Part shown: piece after piece, positions 17,014 to 25,400 of the stretch
Numbering within the stretch: the stretch's first letter is position 1
How the letters are laid out: every line of letters begins with the position of its first letter
DNA from: Chryseobacterium sp. Leaf180
GTDB lineage: Bacteria > Bacteroidota > Bacteroidia > Flavobacteriales > Weeksellaceae
Reading direction: 5' to 3'
DNA length: 64,000 nucleotides
Assembly (NCBI RefSeq): GCF_001424585.1
Contig: NZ_LMPJ01000008.1
Location: forward strand, 1-64,000
Notes under the pieces: model-generated
Seen by the model: only the letters and a program-made list of their open reading frames with translations
Told to the model about the DNA's origin: nothing
Databases searched by the model: none
Position numbers and translations under genes: made by a program

Positions 17014-18042
17014 ATGAAAAGATGGTATCTCTATCCTTTTTCTTTGGGTTATCGCTTTGTGACTTCGGCTCGCAATACGCTGTATGATCTGAGGATTTTT
17101 AAATCTACAAAATTCAGTACGCCTGTCATTAATGTGGGCAATCTTTCTGTGGGCGGAAGCGGAAAATCGCCGATGGTGATGTACCTCGCGAAGTTTCTTT
17201 CTAAAAAATACAGAACCGGCGTACTGTCCCGCGGCTACGGCAGACTCACGAAAGGATATGACGTTACCAATTACGAAAGCAATTATAAAACGGTCGGCGA
17301 CGAGGCGATGCAGCTTTTTGAGCGTTTTAAAAACCGTTTTGTAATCGCAGTTTCCGAAGAAAGAGTGCCCGGAGCCAAAAAGGTGATTGAGGATATGGAT
17401 CTTGATGTGCTTATTTTAGATGATGCCATGCAGCACCGCGCGATTCATCCTGGCTTTACCATTCTGATGACCGATTACAATGATCCTTATTTTAAAGATT
17501 ATCTGCTCCCGGCGGGCGATCTTCGCGAATCAAGAAACGGTGCACAGCGTGCTGACGTTATTATGGTAAGCAAATGTCCGGATGAACTGACTGAAGAAAA
17601 GAAACAGTATTACATCTCCAGAATCAAACCGTCGCCATCGCAGAAAGTATTTTTTTCTTCGATTGGCTATGACGAGAATGTCTATTCTAAAGAAAAAATG
17701 CTGCCCGATAACAATCTGAATTATTACGATATTCTGCTCATTACCGGAATTGCCAACCCGAAACCTCTGCTCAGTCATCTCGGAAGATTTTCAAAGCGCG
17801 TAAAACATCTGAAATACCGTGATCATCACAATTTCTCGGAAGCTGATATTAAAGAAATCCTTACCGAATACAACAAACTCGGCGAGTACAGAATCATTCT
17901 TACCACCGAGAAAGATTATGTACGGCTCAAAACCTACGACAGTCTCCGCCAGATCATGTACTATTGGCCGATTAATGTCGTCATCGACCGAAAGGAAGAT
18001 TTCAACAAAATCATTATAGACTACATCACGAAAAACAAATAA
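17014..18042 (+). CDS. lpxK: Tetraacyldisaccharide 4'-kinase
   Basis: Phosphorylates the 4' position of the lipid A precursor at the inner face of the cytoplasmic membrane. 342 residues, with a P-loop VGGSGKSP at 46-53 following VGN, the pattern special to LpxK. An N-terminal hydrophobic stretch allows membrane association. Ends at a strong terminator. Presence of lpxK means the organism makes lipid A-based LPS or LOS. Confidence 0.94.
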   Translation: MKRWYLYPFSLGYRFVTSARNTLYDLRIFKSTKFSTPVINVGNLSVGGSGKSPMVMYLAKFLSKKYRTGVLSRGYGRLTKGYDVTNYESNYKTVGDEAMQLFERFKNRFVIAVSEERVPGAKKVIEDMDLDVLILDDAMQHRAIHPGFTILMTDYNDPYFKDYLLPAGDLRESRNGAQRADVIMVSKCPDELTEEKKQYYISRIKPSPSQKVFFSSIGYDENVYSKEKMLPDNNLNYYDILLITGIANPKPLLSHLGRFSKRVKHLKYRDHHNFSEADIKEILTEYNKLGEYRIILTTEKDYVRLKTYDSLRQIMYYWPINVVIDRKEDFNKIIIDYITKNK

Positions 18043-18045
18043 ATC

Positions 18046-18073
18046 AAAGTCTGCTGCCAATTCAGCAGACTTT
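18046..18073 (+). terminator. lpxK terminator
   Basis: AAAGTCTGCTG (18046-18056) pairs perfectly with CAGCAGACTTT (18063-18073); a T run follows. Confidence 0.9.
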
Positions 18074-18246
18074 TTTTATGGCTGAAGAAGATAAAATCAA
18101 TCTTTATAATATGGTATTTTGCAAACTCTTCTTTAGATTTGCATCTGAATTTTAAAGGGAATTAAATCTTGATGTTTTGTGAAGGTCAGTTTTGATGTAG
18201 ATAAAACGGATTTCATACAACCTTTAAAAACAATAATTACTTAGAT

Positions 18247-18759
18247 ATGAAAAATATATTCACCGTATTGCTGCTCGCGGTTTTCACACTGGGCTGTTCA
18301 CAGAAAAAACCTGCTGTTGATAAGAAAGCATTTACACAAAGCGCACTTTCGCAGAAACTCCAGGATAAGGATGGAAAAAGCATTACCGTAAAAGAAATTC
18401 TGGCTGCACACAAAGGCAAAACAGTCGTGCTCGATTTCTGGGCCGGCTGGTGCAAAGACTGTCTGAAAGCTTTGCCGAAAGCTAAAGAACTCGAAGCAAA
18501 TAATCCCGATGTCGATTTTGTGTATCTGTCGCTGGAGCGTTCACCGGAAGGTTTTGAAAAAAGTCTTGCACGCTGGGAAATGAAGGAAAAGGAAAATTAC
18601 TGGTTTTCTACCGGCTGGAAAAACGATTTCAACAACTACATCGAGCTCAACTGGATTCCGAGGTACATGGTCATCAGCCCAGATTCACAGATTGCACTCT
18701 ACTACTCTATTTCGCCGGAAGACCCGGAAATCCAGAAGACAATTGATCTTTTAAAATAG
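18247..18759 (+). CDS. TlpA-like thiol-disulfide lipoprotein
   Basis: A 170-residue periplasmic thioredoxin-fold protein. Lipoprotein signal with LGC lipobox (Cys17). The active site WCKDC is at 68-72 in the context L-D-F-W-A-G-W-C-K-D-C, and a cis-Pro-like W-I-P-R-Y is present. It is likely a reductase or oxidase of Cys pairs in exported proteins, with role in cytochrome maturation or oxidative stress unknown. Single gene with its own terminator; about 200 bases of upstream space. Confidence 0.88.
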   Translation: MKNIFTVLLLAVFTLGCSQKKPAVDKKAFTQSALSQKLQDKDGKSITVKEILAAHKGKTVVLDFWAGWCKDCLKALPKAKELEANNPDVDFVYLSLERSPEGFEKSLARWEMKEKENYWFSTGWKNDFNNYIELNWIPRYMVISPDSQIALYYSISPEDPEIQKTIDLLK

Positions 18760-18780
18760 TTTTATCTGAAACAAAATCAG

Positions 18781-18806
18781 GCAGTATCATCCGGTACTGC
18801 TTTTTT
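18781..18806 (+). terminator. Terminator of the TlpA-like gene
   Basis: GCAGTA (18781-18786) pairs with TACTGC (18795-18800), then six T residues. Confidence 0.75.
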
Positions 18807-18837
18807 ATTGGCTTTGATCTGACTGTATCTTTCATCA

Positions 18838-19339
18838 TTCCGATACGTACAGTTCATTCATTACCCGAGGCGTACAGTTGGCTTTGCGAGACGTACAGTT
18901 GGTTACCCGATACGTACAGATGACTTTGCGAGGTTTCCAGTTGGTTTTGCGAGGTGTACAGATGGTTTTGCGAAGCGTACAGATCACTTTGCGAAGCATA
19001 CAGATCACTTTGCGAAGCGTACAGTTGGTTTTGCGACACGTACAGATGACTTTGCGAAGCGTACAGATGGTTTTGCGAAGCGTACAGATGACTTTGCGAA
19101 GCATACAGATGACTTTGCGAAGCGTACAGATGACTTTGCGAGGCATACGTTTTGCGACACGTACAGATGACTTTGCGAAGCTTCCAGTTGGTTTTGCGAG
19201 GCGTACAGTTGGTTTTGCGAAGCGTACAGATGACTTTGCGAAGCGTCCAGTTGGTTTTGCGAAGCGTCCAGTTGGTTTTGCGAAGCGTCCAGATGACTTT
19301 GCGACACGCACAGTTAGTTTTGCGAAGCGTACAGTTCCC
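18838..19339. repeat. 21-bp tandem repeat array (about 24 units) upstream of dinB
   Basis: Consecutive units of 21 bp follow the pattern TTTGCGAAGCGTACAGATGAC, with unit starts at 18862, 18883, 18904 and so on in exact 21-base steps to 19135, then 19151 after a 16-base unit (5-bp deletion), then 21-base steps again to 19319. The first, degenerate unit carries 4 extra bases. The two main variants end in GATGAC or GTTGGT. As 21 is a multiple of three and the unit has no stops in several frames, long meaningless frames open on both strands (heptapeptide repeats such as FAKSSVR or SQSHLYA on the minus strand). There are no spacers, so it is not CRISPR. It fills the space between the TlpA-like gene's terminator and dinB. 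Confidence 0.93.
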
Positions 19340-19397
19340 AAAATATCTTTTCATCACCACTTCCGGCACTCAGAAAATGAATCCTTATCTTTACCTA

Positions 19398-20489
19398 ATG
19401 GATTCTGAGACGCGCAGCCGCAAGATTATACACATCGACATGGATGCTTTCTATGCCTCTGTGGAGCAGCACGACAATCCCGAACTTCGCGGAAAAGCTC
19501 TGGCCGTGGGCGGTGGCGAGCGTGGCGTAGTGGCCGCAGCAAGTTATGAAGCCCGGAAATACGGCGTGCGGTCGGCGATGCCCAGCAAAACAGCGCGCCA
19601 GAAATGTCCGCATCTTATTTTTGTTTCGCCGAGATTTGCGCGGTACAAAGAAATTTCAAAGCAGATACGTGAGATTTTTTACGAATACACCGATCTCGTA
19701 GAGCCGCTTTCGCTGGATGAGGCGTATCTCGACGTCACAGAGAACAAAAAAAACATCACCTCAGCCAATGATCTCGCGAGAGAAATACGGCAGAAGATTT
19801 TTGAGAAAACAGGTCTGACCGCTTCCGCCGGGATTTCGGTAAATAAATTCTTAGCCAAAGTGGCTTCCGACATTAACAAACCCAACGGACAGAAAACCAT
19901 TCATCCCGATAAGATCGAAGAATTTCTGGAAAATCTTCCGGTAGAAAAATTTTACGGCGTCGGAAAAGTAACTGCCAATAAAATGTTTACGCTTGGCATT
20001 TTTAAAGGAAAAGATCTGAAAAAACGCTCCCTTGAAGACTTAGTAAGATTGTTCGGGAAATCCGGAAGTTATTACTACGATGTGGTGCGCGGGATTCACC
20101 GAAGCGAAGTGAAGCCTAACAGAATTCAGAAAAGTGTGGCGGTAGAACGTACTTTTTCTGAAGACCTTCTTGAAGAGCAGCAGATCTACGAGAAACTCAG
20201 CAGCCTTAGCGAAGAACTGCAGCAGCGGCTTCAGAAAAACAATATTCTCGGAAGATCGCTTACTTTAAAAATAAAATACAAAGACTTTTCTCTCTACACT
20301 CGCAGCTTCACTCAGGAAGAGTATTTTACCGCTGCCGAAGAGTATTTTAAAACATCAAAAAAACTCTGGGAATCGCGCCCATACGACAAAGCGGTACGAT
20401 TATTGGGCATTTCGTTGTCGCATCTTAACACCGATGAGAAGAAACAGATCTCGGTACAGCTGAAAATACCTTTTGAGGATTTTGAGTAA
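19398..20489 (+). CDS. dinB: DNA polymerase IV (Y family)
   Basis: Error-prone translesion polymerase. 363 residues from the ATG at 19398. Catalytic carboxylates are in HIDMDAFYASVEQ near the N terminus and S-L-D-E-A-Y-L-D near residue 107. Palm, fingers, thumb and little-finger domains are all present by length. An ATG at 19377 is equally open. The same frame stays open into the tandem-repeat array to ~19152, but that extension is repeat-derived and rejected. A TATCTTTA box lies at 19386-19393, between the two candidate ATGs. Its promoter region thus abuts the minisatellite. Confidence 0.93.
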   Translation: MDSETRSRKIIHIDMDAFYASVEQHDNPELRGKALAVGGGERGVVAAASYEARKYGVRSAMPSKTARQKCPHLIFVSPRFARYKEISKQIREIFYEYTDLVEPLSLDEAYLDVTENKKNITSANDLAREIRQKIFEKTGLTASAGISVNKFLAKVASDINKPNGQKTIHPDKIEEFLENLPVEKFYGVGKVTANKMFTLGIFKGKDLKKRSLEDLVRLFGKSGSYYYDVVRGIHRSEVKPNRIQKSVAVERTFSEDLLEEQQIYEKLSSLSEELQQRLQKNNILGRSLTLKIKYKDFSLYTRSFTQEEYFTAAEEYFKTSKKLWESRPYDKAVRLLGISLSHLNTDEKKQISVQLKIPFEDFE

Positions 20490-20521
20490 GCTTTAAGCAA
20501 GACACTAAACCAATTTACGAT

Positions 20522-21994
20522 ATGAACCCAACAATGATTCAGTATTTCCACTGGTACACAGAAGGAGAAGGAAAACTATGGAACCACGCCAATGAGCAGT
20601 CACAATATTTAGCCGATCTGGGAATCACAGCAGCCTGGTTTCCGCCAGCATATAAAAGCAACAGCGGCGCTGTGTCTGTCGGTTACGACGCATATGACAT
20701 TTATGATCTTGGCGAATTTGATCAGAAAGGCGGTATTCCCACGAAATACGGAACCAAAGACGAATATCTTAAGGCGATAAAAGCTTTGAAATCTAAAAAC
20801 ATTCAGGTGATCGTAGACATTGTGCTCGGACACAAAGCAGGCGGCGATGAACTGGAGAAATTCAAAGTGGTAAAAGTTGACGAAAACAACCGCGAGAAAG
20901 TAATTTCTGATGTAATGGAAATTGAATCCTACACCAAATTTACATTTCCAGGGCGGAAGAAAAAATATTCAGAATTTGAATGGAATTTTACGTGTTTCAG
21001 CGGTGTAGATTATGCGGAAGGTCAAGACACTGCGATCTACAAAATACAGTCGGAGTGGGGAAATGACTGGGAAAAAATGATCGATGATGAAAAAGGAAAT
21101 TACGATTATCTCATGTTTAATGATGTAGAGCACCGGAATCCTTTTGTACGCGAAGAACTGAATAAATGGGCAGAATGGTATCAGCAGCTTACCGATTTTG
21201 ACGGTGTACGATTAGATGCCTTAAAACATATTTCATTTGAGTTTTATAAAGAATGGCTCACCATGTTGCGTGCTAATTCCGGGAAAAACATTTTTGCTGT
21301 TGGTGAATATTGGGCGCCTGGCCAGCTAAGTCTTTTACAGCGATACATTGATGCGACCGAAGGCTGCATGAGTCTTTTCGACAGCTCGCTTCAGAATAAT
21401 TTCTGCACCGCCTCCAAACTTGGTGATGGGTACGATTTAAGACAGATTTTTGAACAGACTTTAACCAAAGCTAATCCGCTGCATTCCGTAAGCCTTGTTG
21501 CAAACCACGATACGCAGCCGCTTCAGGATCTTGAAGCGCCCGTAGAAATCTGGTTTAAACCTTTGGCGTATGCACTTATTCTGCTTCGTGTAGACGGTTA
21601 CCCTTGTGTTTTTTATCCCGATCTGTACGGCGCGCATTATGTGGATAAAGACAAAGAAGGAAATGATCAGGAAATATTTTTAAATAAAGTGGAAGGCATT
21701 GAAGAACTTCTCAAAGCCAGAAAAGATCATGCATACGGCACGCAGAGAGATTATTTTGAAGATGCCAACTGTCTCGGCTGGACGCGTGAAGGCGATGAAG
21801 AACACGAAGGCTGCGCGGTCGTTATGAGTAATAAAGAAGCTTATCACAAACCAATGGAAATGGGCGTTCGCTATAAAGGACGAACTTTCTACGATGCACT
21901 TCACCACTTTGAAGAGAAAGTCACGGTTGATGAAAACGGCTGGGGAACTTTCCCGGTGCCGGCAGGAAATGTAAGCGTCTGGCTCCCGGAATAG
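20522..21994 (+). CDS. Cytoplasmic alpha-amylase (GH13)
   Basis: A 490-residue glycoside hydrolase of family GH13, closest in layout to the cytoplasmic subfamily GH13_5. No signal peptide: it begins MNPTMIQYFHWY. The catalytic nucleophile is D232 (GVRLDALKH), acid/base E262 (VGEYW) and stabiliser D330 (ANHDTQP). It would cleave internal alpha-1,4 bonds in glycogen or maltodextrin. It lies 32 bases after dinB and could share its transcript; it ends two bases before the convergent esterase gene, with no terminator between. Confidence 0.93.
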   Translation: MNPTMIQYFHWYTEGEGKLWNHANEQSQYLADLGITAAWFPPAYKSNSGAVSVGYDAYDIYDLGEFDQKGGIPTKYGTKDEYLKAIKALKSKNIQVIVDIVLGHKAGGDELEKFKVVKVDENNREKVISDVMEIESYTKFTFPGRKKKYSEFEWNFTCFSGVDYAEGQDTAIYKIQSEWGNDWEKMIDDEKGNYDYLMFNDVEHRNPFVREELNKWAEWYQQLTDFDGVRLDALKHISFEFYKEWLTMLRANSGKNIFAVGEYWAPGQLSLLQRYIDATEGCMSLFDSSLQNNFCTASKLGDGYDLRQIFEQTLTKANPLHSVSLVANHDTQPLQDLEAPVEIWFKPLAYALILLRVDGYPCVFYPDLYGAHYVDKDKEGNDQEIFLNKVEGIEELLKARKDHAYGTQRDYFEDANCLGWTREGDEEHEGCAVVMSNKEAYHKPMEMGVRYKGRTFYDALHHFEEKVTVDENGWGTFPVPAGNVSVWLPE

Positions 21995-21996
21995 TT

Positions 21997-23304
21997 TTAC
22001 ATCTCTTTTACGTAAAGAATTTCAGGAACTGATAAATTTTCATCCAAAGAACCGCTCTGAGCAAACGCTGCCCAGAGCGTTCTTATTTTTTTACCGTGCC
22101 TTTCGATGTATTCCCAAGGGATATTATGGAGAATTTCAGCGTCTTTCCAGGCTGATTCGTTTCCAAAAACAAGTGGCAAGTCGATGGCATGAGCAGCAGC
22201 AAAAGGTGCATTTTGAAATTTTGAAAAAATACGGTACAGATAAACATTGCCGCCAGCCAAAGCGAGATTTTCAGCAAATTGTTTTGCCGGATTTCCGTAA
22301 ATTCGTTCAGTTGTACTGCGGATGGCTTTTTCTAAAAATGTTTTCTTCAAATAATTCTGTTTCGAATCTGTTGAGCGCAGATAAAACGAAGTTTCTTTAT
22401 CATTTAAACCAATCAGAACATCAAATTTTCTCGCAGCTTCCTGCCATTTTTTTTGGGTTTCTTCTTCCTTACAGAGCGGCAGAAAACCATACTGCACACC
22501 AAAAGGCATCAAAGCTTTCAGACCAAATTTATACACCGGTGGAATGTTTTTCCGGTATAATTCAATCATCGCATCGTAAGAATCTTCATTTTTAAAATTT
22601 TGTGTGGGACGAAGCATTTCGGCTGACATTTTCTGCCTCTTAAAACCCAGTCCCAAAGGTGCACTTTGAATAATTACCCGCCGGAAAAGATTCTCCGTAC
22701 CCTCCGAAATCATCAGATGCGCTACTGCGTCGCCACCGGAAGACTGCCCGAAAAGCGTAATGCTTTCTTCGTCACCTCCAAAGAATTTAATATTATTTTT
22801 AATCCAACGCAGCGCTTCGGTGATATCTAAAAGTCCGAGGTTGGCCGGCCGGTTTTCTGTGCCGCCGAGAAACCCAAAAAGTCCGACGCGGTAGGAAACC
22901 GTTACGAAGATCACCTTTTGCTCTTTCACAAAAACGGTAGGATCGGCAGTGGAAAGATCTCCGCAGCCGAGTTCGTAAGATCCGCCATGAATCCAAACTA
23001 TGACAGGGATTTTCTTTTCCATATTCATATTTTCAGGACAGTAAACTGACAGAAACTGGGGTGATTCATTCACTTCAAAAATTTCAGGATCGATCTTCCC
23101 AATCATTTTTTCTAAAAGCGGACTGATCGCCTGGGGACAAACCTGCGTTTTTTCCGGAAGATTCAGATAGGATTCTGAATGCGGCATCGCCTCCGGTTTC
23201 TGAAATCTTTCAGACGTCGCGTAGCGGATATTTTTTGCCGAAAGAATATCGTTTCCGGATTGTAATTTAATAATACCAGTATTTGTTTTGACTTCCGTTT
23301 TCAA
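21997..23304 (-). CDS. Carboxylesterase family B (type-B esterase)
   Basis: A 435-residue alpha/beta hydrolase of the para-nitrobenzyl-esterase family. Oxyanion-hole HGG is at 106-108, nucleophile Ser188 in G-Q-S-S-G-G, and the family's G-N-x-G-L-L-D element appears as N-L-G-L-L-D at 155-160. It is shorter than typical members (~500), chiefly in the C-terminal half. No signal peptide is seen, unlike many relatives, so probably cytoplasmic. The natural ester is unknown. Convergent to the amylase, tail-to-tail at two bases. Confidence 0.87.
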   Translation of the reverse strand: MKTEVKTNTGIIKLQSGNDILSAKNIRYATSERFQKPEAMPHSESYLNLPEKTQVCPQAISPLLEKMIGKIDPEIFEVNESPQFLSVYCPENMNMEKKIPVIVWIHGGSYELGCGDLSTADPTVFVKEQKVIFVTVSYRVGLFGFLGGTENRPANLGLLDITEALRWIKNNIKFFGGDEESITLFGQSSGGDAVAHLMISEGTENLFRRVIIQSAPLGLGFKRQKMSAEMLRPTQNFKNEDSYDAMIELYRKNIPPVYKFGLKALMPFGVQYGFLPLCKEEETQKKWQEAARKFDVLIGLNDKETSFYLRSTDSKQNYLKKTFLEKAIRSTTERIYGNPAKQFAENLALAGGNVYLYRIFSKFQNAPFAAAHAIDLPLVFGNESAWKDAEILHNIPWEYIERHGKKIRTLWAAFAQSGSLDENLSVPEILYVKEM

Positions 23305-23453
23305 TTTTTTAAGATGAAATTTAAATTAAATTGAGATTTCCACAGGTTTTAAAACCGAACTTCATATTAAAATTAAGGATAAAAAATTATTTAAGACAGA
23401 AAAACGTGATGTCACGATTTTTGCATACCATGACGCAGTTTAAAAAATCAAAA

Positions 23454-24509
23454 ATGAACACAACTACTGTGAAGGCTTTCGGTACAGAATCGAAGGAAGC
23501 CGATCTTAAAGAAATGAATATAGAACGCCGGGAAGTGCAGCCAAACGATGTGGAAATCGAAATCCACTATTGTGGCGTTTGCCATTCTGATCTGCACACT
23601 GCACGTAATGACTGGGGCGGAAGTAAATATCCTGCCGTTCCCGGACATGAAATTATCGGGAAAATAACCAAAGTTGGAAGCAGCGTTACCAAATTTAAAG
23701 AAGGCGATCTTGCGGGCGTTGGCTGCCTGGTAGACAGCTGCGGAACGTGCGAAAGCTGCAAACAGGATCTTGAACAGTACTGTCTGAACGGCTCCATTCA
23801 AACCTATAACGGAAAAGACGAATTTTTGGGCGGTCATACTTTCGGTGGATATTCTCAGAAAGTGGTGGTAAGCGAAGATTTTGTTTTGAAAATTCCTGAA
23901 AACCTCGATCTGGCTGCCGTGGCTCCACTTTTATGTGCAGGAATTACGACCTGGTCGCCGCTGAGACACTGGAACGTGACCAAAGATTCTAAAGTGGCCG
24001 TTGTCGGATTGGGCGGTCTCGGTCACATGGCGATCAAACTGGCAAAAGGTCTTGGTGCTGACGTGACTTTGTTTTCGCGCTCACCGGACAAAACGGAAGA
24101 TGCCAAAAAACTGGGTGCTGATGCGGTGGTTATTTCTACCGATGAAGAGCAGATGAAATCGGTTGCTGGGAAATTTGACCTCATCATCGACACGGTTCCT
24201 TATGATCACGACGTGAACCCTTATATGGCGACGCTGAATGTAAACGGCACCAATGTTTTGGTCGGGTTTATCGGGAAAATGGAAGATGCACTTTCTACTC
24301 CGCCTATGATTACGGGACGCCGTTCGGTTGCCGGTTCTATGATCGGTGGCATAGCTGAAACTCAGGAAATGCTGGATTTCTGTGGCGAACACAACATCGT
24401 TTCAGATATCGAAATGATCAAAATGCAGGATATCAACGAAGCGTATGAGCGTATGCTGAAAAGCGATGTGCGTTACCGTTTTGTGATTGATATGAAGTCT
24501 CTTTCATAA
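23454..24509 (+). CDS. Zinc-dependent NAD(P) alcohol dehydrogenase (YahK-like)
   Basis: A 351-residue medium-chain dehydrogenase of the cinnamyl-alcohol-dehydrogenase/YahK group, reducing aldehydes. The catalytic zinc site has C40 (CGVCHSD) and H65-E66 (GHE); the structural zinc Cys are C96, C99, C102 and C110. A GLGGLGH nucleotide-binding loop follows near residue 184. The ATG at 23454 gives the standard N terminus; the frame is open further upstream (ATG at 23430 and others), but those add non-homologous residues. Ends in a strong terminator. Confidence 0.92.
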   Translation: MNTTTVKAFGTESKEADLKEMNIERREVQPNDVEIEIHYCGVCHSDLHTARNDWGGSKYPAVPGHEIIGKITKVGSSVTKFKEGDLAGVGCLVDSCGTCESCKQDLEQYCLNGSIQTYNGKDEFLGGHTFGGYSQKVVVSEDFVLKIPENLDLAAVAPLLCAGITTWSPLRHWNVTKDSKVAVVGLGGLGHMAIKLAKGLGADVTLFSRSPDKTEDAKKLGADAVVISTDEEQMKSVAGKFDLIIDTVPYDHDVNPYMATLNVNGTNVLVGFIGKMEDALSTPPMITGRRSVAGSMIGGIAETQEMLDFCGEHNIVSDIEMIKMQDINEAYERMLKSDVRYRFVIDMKSLS

Positions 24510-24534
24510 AATTTTTTTTGATATACATGAAAAT

Positions 24535-24554
24535 GGCTGCTCTTTTGAGCAGCC
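24535..24554 (+). terminator. Alcohol dehydrogenase terminator
   Basis: GGCTGCTC (24535-24542), TTTT loop, GAGCAGCC (24547-24554), then a T-rich tract. Confidence 0.9.
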
Positions 24555-24593
24555 TTTTTCTTTGTTTTATATATTGAAGATCACAATATATAA

Positions 24594-24893
24594 TCAATCT
24601 CCATACGCTATCAATCCACTTTGCTGCTGTTCGGCAGCATTTAACAGCTGAGTCAGCTTTTTTACATCATCATCATTCAGCATTTGTTTACCTAAAATAT
24701 TTTGACGCATATTTTTTATTTCAACACTTCCCCATCTGAAATTAGAGTAATAGTCATATCTCTTATCAACTACATCTTTCCTAAGTAAATTATAAAATGC
24801 GCTGTCATCAAGACTTCCAACAAATTTTAGCTCGAGTTATCTAGGGTATTTCGGTTTTTGTTGTTCATCTTTAATTAAATAGAAATCTAACAT
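24594..24893 (-). pseudogene. Small gene broken by an in-frame TAA
   Basis: On the minus strand an ATG at 24893 opens MLDFYLIKDEQQKPKYPR, then TAA (24839-24837), and the same frame continues L-E-L-K-F-V-G-S-L-D-D-S through Y-D-Y-Y-S-N-F-R-W and ends A-Y-G-D at a TGA (24596-24594). The total is exactly 100 codons with one internal stop. Both halves read like one protein, and I recall intact Bacteroidetes proteins of ~100 residues with the same 'MLDFYLI...K-P...YDYYS-FRW...G-I-A-Y' layout. One base change (TAT or TAC to TAA) explains it. Function of the family unknown. A sequencing error is the alternative. Confidence 0.7.
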
Positions 24894-25400
24894 AACAATT
24901 ATCTTTATTCGAAATTTAAAATTACACAACTTAACAGGAAATTAAATACTATTTCATTTTAATACAAAAAAGAAACAAACTTAACCAACAATATCTTACC
25001 GGTAAATATTTATAACAAATATACTTATTATACACATCCATCAATATATAAACAAAATTTCCACCCAAACCCAATCAACCTATCAATATTTTATTTAATT
25101 TTGATTCAAACCAAAAGAAAATAAACCGGCCAGATACCGGGTTTCCGGCTGAGAAAATGGGGTTAGACTTAGATACCGCGTATTTTGCATAAACTAAAAA
25201 AGGTTTGTCCCAAATCCGCGGGATTTTGCTCCATCCTAAAGTGGTTTGCCCCGGAAACTGAGGATCCGGCAATATCCTAAACAGGTTTGCCTCAAATCCC
25301 CGAAATCCTGCTCCATCGAAAAAAAGTTGGCTCCGGAAACTCAGTTTCCGAATGTAATATCTGATAAACTGTGTGTTTTAGTATAATTTTAAAACAATAA
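24894..25400. other. Gene-free AT-rich region with a degenerate direct repeat
   Basis: No credible gene. The first 190 bases are very AT-rich and may hold promoters for the broken gene; the second half holds the 82-base-period repeat at 25202-25361. A 65-codon open frame on the minus strand (25075-25272) is built mostly from the repeat and is not called. Confidence 0.5.
25202..25361 (+). repeat. Two-copy imperfect direct repeat, 82-base offset
   Basis: Copy 1 (25202-25276) and copy 2 (25284-25361) share in the same order GGTTTG, CAAATCC, TGCTCCATC, CCGGAAACT, TCCG and AATATC, with substitutions and a few indels between. A weaker relative (GGGTTTCCGG) occurs at 25139-25148. No terminal inverted repeats and no frame suggest a simple local duplication. 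Confidence 0.7.

Noticed and set aside
18838-19339. Possible CRISPR array
   Set aside because: Units are contiguous, 21 bp, and similar over their whole length; there are no unique spacers and no cas genes nearby.
19152-19397. N-terminal extension of dinB into the repeats
   Set aside because: The extra ~82 residues are pure repeat translation; DinB family proteins start at M-D-S...K-I-I-H-I-D-M-D-A-F-Y.
18835-19408. Four long overlapping frames on both strands with heptapeptide repeats
   Set aside because: They are an arithmetic result of a 21-bp repeat without stop codons; frames switch at the 5-bp deletion and none has a signal, domain or start context.
25075-25272. 65-codon minus-strand frame
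   Set aside because: It is formed largely by the degenerate direct repeat; no family, promoter or start context supports it.
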